64,000 nt of DNA from Tritrichomonas musculus (taxonomy: Eukaryota; Parabasalia; Tritrichomonadida; Tritrichomonadidae), in contig JAPFFF010000033.1 of assembly GCA_039105265.1 (NCBI GenBank), forward strand, positions 558,001 to 622,000, written 5' to 3'. Of the stretch, positions 56,601 through 63,776 are shown in pieces. The notes under the pieces were generated by a model. It did not search any database, had not been told where the DNA came from, and worked only from the letters and a program-made list of their open reading frames with translations. The position numbers were made by a program, and so were the translations under genes. Each line of letters opens with the position of its first letter. Positions within the stretch are counted from its first letter, which is position 1.

Positions 56601-56704
56601 TCTGAAGTAAAAGCATCAATCCAATTTACTATTTCATTATTTGCTAGTACAGAACAATTCGTTTGCATAAAAGTTTTTAATCCATCTACTGAGACAGCCG
56701 ACAT
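47654..56704 (-). CDS. Giant 3016-residue repeat protein (virus element)
   Basis: A single open frame of 9 kb, 23% of the element. About residues 1-2550 are helical and contain many degenerate units whose clearest part is F/Y-x-x-D-x-x-x-A-x-x-Y/F-L: SYPNDDDAIRYLERV, IYPNVDDAERFLRIE, KFGDDVSEAIIWLLRE, EFQNDPSRARYGLKCY, RWNFDLAALRQYLDYN, QLGDPQNALAFFHERG, KLGGAQQAMTFLKKL. The last 400 residues are disordered, Pro/Ser/Arg-rich, with short repeats GQPLRFSAL, NAPLRLTGF, NAPLRIQRQ and DAPLYAVRM. No catalytic motif is seen. I know no Maverick counterpart; a virion-internal or tegument-like structural role is inferred. Confidence 0.75.
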   Translation of the reverse strand: MSAVSVDGLKTFMQTNCSVLANNEIVNWIDAFTSEEDREYACRLLIETATLSTWETYNFQENKSNIEFHIDAADNLDNVIKIIQEERYKKLGLDYPAKYADLIDQVGWTEDEARYYFRIWKKAYQSPLCFEEKLNDYMKPENCIFSARRAHYVIYYKMVDDFLKEVKGCEIADWQTKTESNQAINLFNNVKGDLIIIQASDFLPILWDFTFDGDSQTQETQAATFWSYVNGEKKNENFLTKENGEAILKKSLPILLVSYAVLVLQSHGHRLTGYNLAREYASANNPFVQLQVIERLKHLEWHKCVVGNEIIKEQAIKLYDDAGYYANQHIDQINFEQFKQDWDAYLASQQRIYAEREIDNIISIFDGAQDIGQYMAEQYKKIYLSTENGILEAKAGIEKRIKDAAALMVQNWQVIKAEKEKVVKVDVNFQRDITKDKNIRSLIKEWLGRDFPKHQEEDVQKKYDEYSQLPQDQAIQKINVDAAKSEAAWKQLYDEWINIFKTKIWVDMPLHLYNSNDENNDDPKVNEKINNGLDGKYIALKNENKGDADAALKQLREEIENELPKLKQLSIPKNDLIKTCRPFVYFVLVVQKHFNFKKVVSEYVEKVYPKTMEIIKYQPGYYLTNEKKIDLLDDPECNYDGVIKMLDEELAKFAARKEKWSKDPNIQALVKRYPGIATWEDIAGHCKKDKEIKLYLQIKQSYLQSHGNPDPESTGFVKVFNNDFHHEFVEEDISRWYKKIFNSSNLPEEIELPEEIASTTNQYYQDITDPLDLKNYIEVETVFRDYKKFDKTARKCKTFEEYIIKKGDPSRYSSEKSCFLANIKKFTEYFLQKIEGWKQEDQGLKSELWTDKNNKTWDITKAIGLWDSIFEDQQLGDPQNALAFFHERGISVQEGIKYLVETASLQNKTKEINGEFLKAMESWGPPELMQKVIIDNYTDFANKLGGAQQAMTFLKKLVNPAKEYLIYHNDLKLQTFMDKVKTSGDDYYVGEAILAQIKQENLKANGEVNDFKRDNDLVLEQCLGIYNNIAPKQKWDKIKEYPVLDIYRKYNGDTQKMKIELNCRLYNLYANSIDYKGGAKPLVEAEVDQYANASNGLEKIVEKIQILTSGHMNQKAWKEDSDCLAFQEFLKTIGMYTTQQEINKIDNQFAFLGEDDRYTAMTNFLNKKYYKWSGGKQYTYPSGMTNKSEKFNALLTDTIRLRKSYKSKKGNQDLYGMWQALKDHIPEKDFGKFAESYPNDDDAIRYLERVNLELQFRQLFRQQSIDYPAEIKTDAQKIDYLNEYLSGYQQVDLAYLGTNEFWKPWTDYLATGRSQWKSVYEFVSHFQHKRANIEPFLKCELKKEEYLRNFDKEFEGTNYTVQEQLRLMEKRLDDLKDYKNDDKLGKELEKWNNHNTTKYKLSQMVLDESKDKEDWKVFLEYHNLVNQISKLSKNFSAQGIPETPEGIHQLHEQLKKEQTNNQNWDSQYFKDLLKDYKHYYGSTVDVDKLKDKFHDFRDASMNLEVKIKVKQLEKRYGFTNEELNKLVDDKDDEKTLQRLENERSICSQELDKLINDSLAMSYLNAWQDKSKMPDGMTELFKKHGHRYDSVMFYLVYYDYHDKIEKTSEQEMKARYNNDLARGIGDMDDKLSTYYNRQELFEEEDSKSNFMTSKKYTYDELMKEFPELRSNDIRKDLENAMYLLGNFDEKAKYQKILAEVGEEDLTVDAYDNSKSREKRQYLKKKIAEYERYKEILTTGEIDGYFKAYSLNNPYEKVTSWADRYKWAMRLFQKIDKNQIEKKLKLDNGIKLFEEKYNVLWEDQEESKKNEDEQIKYLEKVLRNEDKYNGVGDLDSAIDEYNNAFRPKKIKRQYIVNKFGDDVSEAIIWLLREARLKKVKDILGNRFKEDDFPDTLEGLEKLKSVIDYEEGKVNNINNNDDLKDDLEKFNKYFSGEPPRDLIWVRDEFQNDPSRARYGLKCYIIIEQLNKFYREDKYTRDDIKNKILKSSDYGEKIYQELNKLRDYLENETTEMEDLSTEDDIQDALAYWNQQHGTEYNFYDCLRELGQYKDNKNKYPKAKKAIAELLIFYRNSLFPKNQKTKEIIFSTKLDPLIDEMLRDITKAKSNERASSQDDIKNKMKNLNLDYETQETLLRKYDKPEDLNLHLEILELKEKYDQINDTDKMPEIDDINNYTFKEYSGKDLKKYLSEVVKYDWSTIKKELEEMEKRTKDNLDVEKYGTVDGLKSAKGNAFEARAFLLCEELRLDFNELSGKNYSMNTLLKRWNFDLAALRQYLDYNVVKMKFRKSKRKEPELIKDYDAFLADPKHTETIQRWREWVEKFEDKLDKETKEKAIMANNITKEKLQEYASSQKDIEIIMKTLDNIKEFNEKFGKKYDQNNLSELCSEEGNWTTAYFNVRVLPLLQDYNYIANKRSEPGLTTEKIITEFGLSGKKNFTVEKIDEILPELKKKVIESRDLFLDPHFKEYNEISGEAITKLDEVTKIYPNVDDAERFLRIEKFCKPIRKMIKEMKTMKYEIPTTLNLDEKKFEYELVKSTNNNVDVLEQNLQQQYVQFQELLKKFQEKDAEDKKQKNVLNPKINDINRMRRKLGMSEITIDKYKNMEFENAKQALDDEKRDLEEKQREKDNQKSNSVGGGFNSGSSFGGTVGQPLRFSALNAQRQTNPLTPSTNSTTNPTTFSRPGMEVNKSGIGDLTRANAPLRLTGFNRDTPKPASDSLFSLKSKFDSGSDDDDNPLKPKVNDFTKPLVPSNKFAPPVSLRRWILDKQRAQRLKKDSYPATSPKPSPGPSSLFTGKAEEPEEKWPEDDDDNDEDLPVIKPITSPVMLVKDNNPIEKIASITDKLEEYQEPTLTTIKTPKMPQTGNLLPIPIDQKTKIRTSSGIVELPTRARKDAPLYAVRMPEVIPQMPVVRPVESKVFLAGPSLDDDYQMPRAPPPRRQIIRRETFTPNRNTSKQEVDRKLMEIRQRNKMKNAPLRIQRQQGRAMPVSRPAYQPPIQTNNIPISILENPQLAALMKV

Positions 56705-56756
56705 TCTTTATCAGATTTTAAATATAAATAAATTTTAATCATAGGTTTTTAAGCTA

Positions 56757-56953
56757 TTTTTTATATAATTTTTTTGTAAAACAACTTCAAAACAACCAAT
56801 TTTAGGCTCGAATAGGGCCTCAACAAGGGGTCTTCTACAAGCTGTAAAACAACCAATTTTAGGCCATTTATAGGCTTGAATAGGGCGTAAATGGAGGGAT
56901 TATTTGACGGACCGAAGGGACGTTAAATAATCACGCCATTTATATATACTACT
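56757..56953 (-). repeat. Right terminal inverted repeat
   Basis: Reverse complement of 18067-18263; ends ...CGCCATTTATATATACTACT. The outer 128 bp are identical to the left end. It holds the same palindrome and the same two GCCTAAAATTGGTTGTTTT motifs. Confidence 0.9.
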
Positions 56954-56958
56954 TCCAC
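56954..56958. repeat. Target site duplication, right copy (TCCAC)
   Basis: Exact copy of 18062-18066, directly after the right terminal inverted repeat. Confidence 0.8.
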
Positions 56959-57323
56959 CTCATGTTTTACGAATTGAGGACAATACATTCTTTAATTGTG
57001 TATCTCTTGAAGAAATAGAATTAAGCAAAAACTTACAAATCATTGGAAACTCTGCCTTCTATAATTGTAAAGCACTCAAAAAAATCGTTATTCCTAAATC
57101 TGTCGAATTTATAGGCTTACATGCTTTTGTATGCAACAAATCCCTCAAAGAAGTAATAATTCTATCGAAACTTGTTAGAATTCAATATGGAACCTTTTAT
57201 TCATGCCCATCACTCGAACAAGCAGTAATACCTATATCATCTCAGCTATCCAATAGTGATTTTGGAGATAATGTTAATGTCATCCGAATAAAGGTTGACA
57301 ATATAAAATCAACATATATATAA
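56959..57323 (+). pseudogene. Right half of the interrupted BspA gene
   Basis: It continues LRR_5 text without a start codon: LRIEDNTFFNCVSLEEIELS, LQIIGNSAFYNCKALKKIVI, VEFIGLHAFVCNKSLKEVII, ending ...VDNIKSTYI at TAA 57321-57323. Its frame is the one left open at 18066 once a single TCCAC is counted, so this is the 3' end of the host gene 16572-18066. Confidence 0.8.
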
Positions 57324-57530
57324 AAACTTAATTATTTGATTTGTATTCTTTTAATTTCTTCGATCAAAACAAATCTAAAAAAGCTCATCGCATTTCTTGA
57401 ATTAATTTTAGTAATCAAAATAAGGTATATATATATATATGTGGAAGGTTCATATTTTGATTTAAAATTTATTTAAACAAATTGAATACAAAATGATCGT
57501 TTTTATTTTGACAATATTTTTTTGGGAAAA
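57324..57530. promoter_or_regulatory. Upstream region of the intact ankyrin+BspA gene
   Basis: Holds a (TA)n microsatellite near 57426 and a leader TTTTGACAATATTTTTTTGGGAAAA before ATG 57531, written here in two halves of motif: T-run, then GGGAAAA. No clear initiator was fixed. Confidence 0.25.
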
Positions 57531-59855
57531 ATGTCTGAAGAAATGCAAAAATATATTGAAGAGCAAAAGCAAATTTATAACTGTCTTATGGCTTTTTTAG
57601 AAAATTCGGAAGATAATGCAGAAGATTTCCAAAAATTAGTTTCAACTGTGAAATTATACAACCATGAAAAAGATCGTGAAAAATTCGAACAATCTCTACG
57701 ATTAATAACAGATGTTGCGAACTATTATAGCAATTCATCGGCTTTTTACGAAAAGATATTTCATATATTATCTATTTTCAAAGAACAAATCAACCAAACC
57801 TTCACAAATATAGAAATATTCAAAATATTTCAAAGCAACAAAAAAATTCTCCTCTTTCTTTATGTAGAGCAAATAATTACAATTGATTATAAAGTTTTCA
57901 ACGAAATTGTTCAAATAAATGAACCCAACGGTTGCCGTTATTGCCACTTTTTCTATCCAGAAATCAAGAGCCTTTCTTTTTATGGAAAAGAAAAAATACA
58001 ACAAATTGAAGAAGAACTTTTTCAGAGCGATTCAAAAAGTTATGAAAACTTTTTCAATAAACGTCATGAAGGCGAAAATGAGTCATACATTTGTTCACTG
58101 ATTCGGAACGACTCAATTCATGAGTTTGTTTATTATGTCACCAGTTTTAATATCCCGCTTGATAAAAAAATTGAAGCTTCGCTTTTTGAGACGAATTTAT
58201 ATTTAATTGAGAATTCTTGTTCGTTAATTGAATATTCTGCATTTTTTGGTTCGATTAAAATCTTTCTCTATTTAGCATCGAAAGTTATTTTGAAGCCATC
58301 TTTGTGGCTATTTGCAATTCATTCAGGGGAATTCAAAATGATTCATTTTCTCGAAGATTTAAATATTAATCCACCGAACAATTCTTATGAGTCATGCTAT
58401 AAAGAGTCAATTAAATGTCATCATTATGAAATCACTGATTATTTTGCGAACAACCTTTTGAACGTACCGAATGAAAATGAAGTCATATCGAACATTTTTT
58501 GTTTTCATAACTACTTGTATTATCCATCAAGCATAACGAAAAGTGATGAATTCTTTTATTTATGTAGTTCACATTGCAATTATCTTGCTGAACTTTATTT
58601 AAATATGAGAGAAAAATCTATCATAAAAGAAATTGATAGAATAATTTCTCACAAGGAAGATGAAAAAGATCCTGCAATTTTGTATTATTTGTTACTCACT
58701 CAAGATAAATTTCAAATAAGCACAAATGTTCAAAAAATCATTTTTCCAATGAGAGCAAAACCAATCAATATTTATCCACTTAGTGGATATGAAAAATTGA
58801 CAAGTGTGGTAATTCCTTCATCTGTAACTTGTATTGAAAATGGTGCATTTAATTCTTGTAAATCATTGAGTGAAATAACAATTCCTTCATCAGTAAAAAC
58901 AATTGGATCAAGTGCTTTTTGTTTATGTTCATCACTTGAACATATTGAAATTCCTTCTTCAGTATTATCAATAGGAGGATTTGCATTCAGTGGATGTTTG
59001 TCACTTAAAAAAGTTTCACTTTCTGCCTCAATAACTTTACTTGAGAATTATACGTTTCGAGAGTGCAAATCATTAGAGCAAATAGCGATTCCTTTATCTG
59101 TGACTAATATACAAGATAATGTTTTCAATTCATGTTCATCATTGAAAGAAATTGCGATTCCTCCTTCTGTTACTTCAATTGGAAACATGGTTTTTTCTGG
59201 CTGTGTTTCTTTGAAAAAAGTTACAATTTATTCAAAGATTTTGGAATTTTGGGGTCACAACTGCTTCTTTAATTGCCATAAATTAGAACAAGTAAAGTTT
59301 TCTTATTCTATTCCAATTACTAATATTGAAGGTTGTATTTTCAATGGATGCTCAAAATTGAAAAAAATAGAAATACCTCCAACCGTTATAAAAATTGGAA
59401 TGAAGTCTTTTTGGAAATGTTCATCATTAACTGAAATAACATTGCCTTCTTCTATTACAATAATTGATAACTATGCTTTTAATTGCTGTTGTTCATTGCA
59501 ATATATAAATCTTCCTCCTCATCTTACAATAATTGGCAGTTACGCTTTTTCAGGATGTTCATCATTGAATGAAATAATAATTCCTCCTTCGGTGGAGCAA
59601 ATTAGATATTACGCATTCAATGAATGCTCTTCTTTGAAAAAAGCAATTATTCTTTCAAATAAATTGACTATAATTAAAGAAAGCCTCTTTTATAAGTGCA
59701 TATCATTGAAAGAAGTAACACTTCCCACTTCCATAAATCAAATTAAAAGTGATGCTTTCATTGAATGCCGATCGCTGACAGAAATAACAATTCCTGCTTT
59801 ATGCCATTTAGATAAGAGTTGTTTTTCTCCTGAAACAATAATTATAAGAAAATAA
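57531..59855 (+). CDS. Ankyrin (DUF3447) + BspA LRR fusion protein, intact
   Basis: 774 residues from ATG 57531 (the open frame begins three codons earlier on TTG). Residues 1-150 are the helical lead-in; 170-310 the DUF3447 part (SYICSLIRNDSIHEFVYYVT, LIEYSAFFGSIKIFLYLASK, YKESIKCHHYEITDYFANN). From about 405 there are about 15 LRR_5 repeats (TSVVIPSSVTCIENGAFNSC, SEITIPSSVKTIGSSAFCLC). It ends CFSPETIIIRK. No membrane segment. It shows the undisturbed architecture against which the split loci at 9159-11765 and 60702-63378 can be judged. Function unknown; binding or adhesion is inferred from BspA relatives. Confidence 0.85.
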   Translation: MSEEMQKYIEEQKQIYNCLMAFLENSEDNAEDFQKLVSTVKLYNHEKDREKFEQSLRLITDVANYYSNSSAFYEKIFHILSIFKEQINQTFTNIEIFKIFQSNKKILLFLYVEQIITIDYKVFNEIVQINEPNGCRYCHFFYPEIKSLSFYGKEKIQQIEEELFQSDSKSYENFFNKRHEGENESYICSLIRNDSIHEFVYYVTSFNIPLDKKIEASLFETNLYLIENSCSLIEYSAFFGSIKIFLYLASKVILKPSLWLFAIHSGEFKMIHFLEDLNINPPNNSYESCYKESIKCHHYEITDYFANNLLNVPNENEVISNIFCFHNYLYYPSSITKSDEFFYLCSSHCNYLAELYLNMREKSIIKEIDRIISHKEDEKDPAILYYLLLTQDKFQISTNVQKIIFPMRAKPINIYPLSGYEKLTSVVIPSSVTCIENGAFNSCKSLSEITIPSSVKTIGSSAFCLCSSLEHIEIPSSVLSIGGFAFSGCLSLKKVSLSASITLLENYTFRECKSLEQIAIPLSVTNIQDNVFNSCSSLKEIAIPPSVTSIGNMVFSGCVSLKKVTIYSKILEFWGHNCFFNCHKLEQVKFSYSIPITNIEGCIFNGCSKLKKIEIPPTVIKIGMKSFWKCSSLTEITLPSSITIIDNYAFNCCCSLQYINLPPHLTIIGSYAFSGCSSLNEIIIPPSVEQIRYYAFNECSSLKKAIILSNKLTIIKESLFYKCISLKEVTLPTSINQIKSDAFIECRSLTEITIPALCHLDKSCFSPETIIIRK

Positions 59856-60183
59856 ATGATTAATAAAATTTATTAAACCAAAATAAAATATTGAATTAAA
59901 GGTGAGGTCATCAACAAAATAATCACTTTTTGGTTTTTAAAAAAAAAAAAAAATTTATTTGTTTATTTATTTATTTATATTTATTTTAAATACAATTATT
60001 CTATGTATGCAAGTATTTAAATTCTATTAAAGTATAGATAGAATATCAAGAAAAAGTGGCCATCATTAAGATAAAGTGGCTATCACTTAACTTTTTAATC
60101 TCAATATTTTGATTAGACATTCAAATTTTGAATACAGTTGTCAAAATTTCTGATAGATAAATATAAATAATTTAAAAAAATAT
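59856..60183. other. Intergenic, no gene seen
   Basis: AT-rich with an A-run, a TTTA microsatellite (near 59957-59985) and a short near-repeat AAAGTGGCxATCA (60053-60082). Nothing coding is visible. Confidence 0.4.
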
Positions 60184-60567
60184 TAAAGAGTTTCAAATGA
60201 AGGTATTGCGATTCTAAAGCTATTTTTTGATTTTTATCTTTGTTTTTTTCTTATGCTGGTCATATATAAACATTTGATTTGGCGTGCCTTACTCTGATAA
60301 ATAAAAATAAAGTATTTCAAAAGAAATTTTTACTAAAGAGTTTCAAATGAAGGTATTTCGATTCTAATGCTATTTTTTTGATTTTTATCTTTGTTTTTTT
60401 CTTATGCTGGTCATATATAAACATTTGATTTGGCGTGCCTTACTCTGATAAATAAAAATAAAGTATTTCAAAAGAAATTTTTACTAAAGAGTTTCAAATG
60501 AAGGTATTTCGATTCTAATGCTATTTTTTTGATTTTTATCTTTGTTTTTTCTTATTCTGGTCATAGA
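60184..60567. repeat. 150-bp tandem repeat, about 2.5 copies
   Basis: Units start with TAAAGAGTTTCAAATGAAGG at 60184, 60334 and 60485. They are nearly identical, the third being cut off near 60567. They lie just past the 3' end of the minus-strand ankyrin+BspA locus and contain no gene of their own. Confidence 0.85.
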
Positions 60568-60701
60568 TATTATTCTGAATTTGATATCCTCGAACTTTTG
60601 AACAGAAACGAACATTAAAGCCAGTAATTTCGACGTATGGATTTTCAGCATATTTTATTGGTGTTATTCCAAAGGTAACGAAAAAAATATATTTTGAATA
60701 A

Positions 60702-62267
60702 TCAGTAAATTTGGCATTTACTTCCTTTATCATTATATACTATTTTAGCTGAAGGTGATATTGCAGAAAAAGCTCTATTTTCAATTACTGGTGAAGAAAG
60801 AATTGACACTTTTTTTAAAGATGAGCAATTATAAAAAGCTTCGTATCCAATTAATTTTACTGAAGAAGGAATTATGATTTCAGTTAATAATGAACATTCT
60901 TCAAAAGAACTTTCCCCAATTGATATCACTGAAGAAGGAATGATTACTTCTTTTAATGATACACATTTACAAAACAGTCCTTGCTGAATCAATTTTATTG
61001 ATGATGGAATTAAAATTTTACATAAAGATTTGCAACCATAAAATGCACAATTTCCAAGATTAATTACTGATGAAGGAATATCTATCAAAGTTAATGATCT
61101 ACACTCACGAAATGCATTATCTCCTATTGTAGTTACTGATGAGGGAATTACGACTTCTGATAGAATATCGCATTCTTTAAAAGCGCAAAGTCCAATTGAA
61201 GTTACTGATGATGGAACCTGTATTGATATTAATGAAGAACATTCACTAAACAAAAATGGCTCAATTGAAGTTATAGATGTCGAAATTTGTATTAGATACA
61301 TTGATTTGCATTTTGCCAATGCCATTGATCCTATGTAAGTTACAGATGAAGGAATGATTAACAATTGTAGTGATGAACAATTGCAAAAAGCTTTTGATTC
61401 AATTCTTGTTACTGAAGAAGGAATTGAAATATGAGCTATTGATGTACAGTCTTCAAATGCGCCAAAACCAATACTTGTCACTGAAGAAGGAATTGCTATT
61501 AGTGTCAATGATGTACAACCCCATAATAATGATTGCTCAATAGATTTCATCGATGAAGACAATTTTACATAATTTAATGATGTGCATTCATGCAATGCAT
61601 AGCTTCCAATATAAATAACTGAAGATGGAAATGATATTTCTTTAAGTGATGAACATTCTCTAAAAGTTTCAGATTCAATAGTTGTCACTGATGATGGAAT
61701 TTTAATATGTGTTAATGACTGACATTTCATAAGCAATGCTTCTTCAATATATGTCATAGATGATGGAAACTCAAAATTAAGCAAAGAATCGCAACCATAA
61801 AAAGCATTATTACCAATATAAATTACTGATGAAGGAATATTTATTGATTCCAATGATGAGCAATTAAAAAAGGCACTTGATTCTATTTTTGTGACAGATG
61901 AAGGAATTATTACTTTGGTTAAAGATGAACATCCATTAAAAGCATCAGATCCAATGTATGTTACTGAAGAAGGGATTATTATATTAGTTAATGATAAGCA
62001 TTTAAAAAAAGCTGATTTCTCAATTAATGTTACAGAAGACGGAATTACAACTTTTGTCAATGATGTGCATCCACTAAAAGAGTTTATACCAATTTTTGTC
62101 ATAAATGAAGGAATCGTTATTTCAGTCAATTTATCACATCCATCAAAGCAATTTGGTTCAATACTTTCACATTCTGCCAGTAGTAATTGAATGATTTCAA
62201 TATTATTTCTTTGAGCTGCTAGTTTCAATGGAGAAATATTATAAAAAAAATTAAGAAAAAATTTCAT
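60702..62267 (-). CDS. BspA-type LRR part of a second split ankyrin+BspA gene
   Basis: About 521 residues: one ankyrin unit (SPLKLAAQRNNIEIIQLLLA) followed by about 20 regular LRR_5 repeats (LTKVVIPSSVTLIEKSAFFK type, 23 residues each), ending AISPSAKIVYNDKGSKCQIY. The ATG at 62265-62267 encodes an A/T-rich string (MKFFLNFFYN) unlike any family start. It overlaps the preceding frame by 17 bp, so this is the continuation of 62251-63378, not a separate gene. No membrane segment seen. Confidence 0.75.
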   Translation of the reverse strand: MKFFLNFFYNISPLKLAAQRNNIEIIQLLLAECESIEPNCFDGCDKLTEITIPSFMTKIGINSFSGCTSLTKVVIPSSVTLIEKSAFFKCLSLTNIIIPSSVTYIGSDAFNGCSSLTKVIIPSSVTKIESSAFFNCSSLESINIPSSVIYIGNNAFYGCDSLLNFEFPSSMTYIEEALLMKCQSLTHIKIPSSVTTIESETFRECSSLKEISFPSSVIYIGSYALHECTSLNYVKLSSSMKSIEQSLLWGCTSLTLIAIPSSVTSIGFGAFEDCTSIAHISIPSSVTRIESKAFCNCSSLQLLIIPSSVTYIGSMALAKCKSMYLIQISTSITSIEPFLFSECSSLISIQVPSSVTSIGLCAFKECDILSEVVIPSSVTTIGDNAFRECRSLTLIDIPSSVINLGNCAFYGCKSLCKILIPSSIKLIQQGLFCKCVSLKEVIIPSSVISIGESSFEECSLLTEIIIPSSVKLIGYEAFYNCSSLKKVSILSSPVIENRAFSAISPSAKIVYNDKGSKCQIY

Positions 62268-63378
62268 TAATTGTTTCTAATACATCAATCTTTTTTGTTT
62301 TAATAAATAAATCAACAATTGTAAGATAATCAAATTTGATTGCATAATAAAAGATAAAATGATTATTTGGTTGGTTTGAAATGAAAGAGAAGTTGTAATA
62401 ATGAAAACTATATGAAAGAAGGTTTGTGTCGATTTTTTCATTAAGATTTCTTAATTCATAATGCTTATTCATTAAATTCTTTCGAATATATTCAGCCATG
62501 CAATTGTGATGGCATTTTATAGCTTCTTTCAAACAATTTTCATAGGTTTCATCTTCTGGCTTTATTTTGTTTTCTATCAAAAATTCAATCAATTCTGGAT
62601 TGTTTCCATGAATTGCAAACATCCACAATGACTTTTTCAATTGAACACCATTCAAATACAAATAACGAAAGATTTGAACAGCTCCAAAAAATGCAGCATA
62701 TTCAATTAATGTCAATTCTTCATCATTTTTAATTAAAAAATGATTTGTTTCATAAATTGATTCTGTCACTTTTGAATCAAGTTCATGTTGGTTTTTGTTG
62801 ACATAAACGATGAATTCTTCAATTGAATCATTTCGAATTATTTCATTGATTTCATTGTCATTTTCACCTTTTTTTCTTTTTTCATCAAATTCTTCTTGAT
62901 CATTTATTTCATCAAAATCATAATCAAAATTATCTCGAATGTTTTCTTCTTTTAGAAATGACTTAATTTCTGGTCTGAAAAAGTTAATGAATGATCGATC
63001 TTCTCTACATTCTAAATAAATTGAATCATTCATAAATAATATATTCTCTTCAAGCAAAAATAATATTATAACATTGTTGCCCTTAAAAAAATTGAAGATT
63101 TCTGAATTGGAAAAACAATCTTGTATGAAATTTTTTAAAAAAAGGAGAATTTGCTCAACTTTATATGAAAAATTATGCCCACGAAAATGATTCTTTGAAA
63201 TATTTGATATCGTGTATAGAAGTAATTTTATTTCATCTTTATTATTTCCAAATTTTTGTTCATTAAAAAAAGATATGAGATTTTGATAGTTTTCTTCAGA
63301 ATTGTCTTCATTTTCAAGGTATGCTAAAAATTTGTTTTGAAATTCTTTCATTTTCTCTGTAAATTCTTGATAACTCAT
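62251..63378 (-). CDS. DUF3447/ankyrin N-terminal part of the second split gene
   Basis: 375 residues from ATG 63376-63378 (MSYQEFTEKMKEFQNKF). It has the helical lead-in, then NEIIRNDSIEEFIVYVNKNQ, LIEYAAFFGAVQIFRYLYLN, LWMFAIHGNNPELIEFLIEN and EAIKCHHNCMAEYIRKN. The frame leaves the family at KIDVLETIN and stops within an A/T run; the next ankyrin unit resumes in another frame about 30 bp on. This is the same domain junction as in 10533-10634. Confidence 0.75.
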   Translation of the reverse strand: MSYQEFTEKMKEFQNKFLAYLENEDNSEENYQNLISFFNEQKFGNNKDEIKLLLYTISNISKNHFRGHNFSYKVEQILLFLKNFIQDCFSNSEIFNFFKGNNVIILFLLEENILFMNDSIYLECREDRSFINFFRPEIKSFLKEENIRDNFDYDFDEINDQEEFDEKRKKGENDNEINEIIRNDSIEEFIVYVNKNQHELDSKVTESIYETNHFLIKNDEELTLIEYAAFFGAVQIFRYLYLNGVQLKKSLWMFAIHGNNPELIEFLIENKIKPEDETYENCLKEAIKCHHNCMAEYIRKNLMNKHYELRNLNEKIDTNLLSYSFHYYNFSFISNQPNNHFIFYYAIKFDYLTIVDLFIKTKKIDVLETINEIFS

Positions 63379-63384
63379 TGATAA

Positions 63385-63545
63385 AAAAATGAAAAATCCT
63401 TTTGAAATTGAAAAATCCTTTTGAAATTGAAAAATCCTTTTGAAATTGAAAAATCCTTTTAAAATTGAAAAATCCTTTTAAAATTGAAAAATCCTTTTGA
63501 AATTGAAAAATCTTTTTGAAATTGAAAAATCCTTTTGAAATAACC
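63385..63545. repeat. 19-bp tandem array directly upstream of the 63378 gene
   Basis: Unit AAAAATCCTTTTGAAATTG, about eight copies with G/A variation (TTTTGAAA or TTTTAAAA), starting within 10 bp of the gene's ATG. One inverted copy of the core (CAAAAGGATTTTTCAT) closes the array near 63548-63563. It occupies the promoter position. Confidence 0.85.
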
Positions 63546-63776
63546 TCTCAAAAGGATTTTTCATATGAATTATGATAGTTCTAAAAGCAGATAGATATGG
63601 GATTAGCATCAAAATATATCTGTTAATATATGCAAGACTTACATCGTATGCTATAATTTTTTATAATTCTTAATTCAAAAAAAAGGTAATATAGATATGG
63701 TATGGTCATATTATATTTTACTTTGTTATTTCATTCTGAAGAACCATCAAGTAATTGGTTAATATTATATTCTTTT
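63546..63776. other. Intergenic, no gene seen
   Basis: About 230 bp of A/T-rich spacer after the array, containing its inverted core copy. No coding signal found. Confidence 0.4.

Larger units (their letters stand above)
18067..56953. mobile_element. Maverick/Polinton-like virus element, 38.9 kb
   Basis: It is bounded by inverted repeats of about 197 bp and a 5-bp target duplication inside a host BspA gene. It carries a family hallmark set: retroviral-type integrase, Ulp1-like protease, packaging ATPase and tandem major-capsid-like proteins, plus a primase-SF3 helicase and about 25 further genes. No DNA polymerase B is seen. It is roughly twice the usual Maverick length of 15-20 kb. Near-identical ends, an exact target duplication and mostly long open genes suggest a young insertion. 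It looks largely whole, with perhaps one or two breaks. Placement within Mavericks, Polinton-like viruses or a new group is open. Confidence 0.85.

Noticed and set aside
60536-60733. Minus-strand 65-residue frame with a true ATG
   Set aside because: It overlaps the 3' end of the BspA frame and ends inside the tandem repeat; no family match, so it is not called as a gene. It could be remnant 3' sequence of an older version of the locus.
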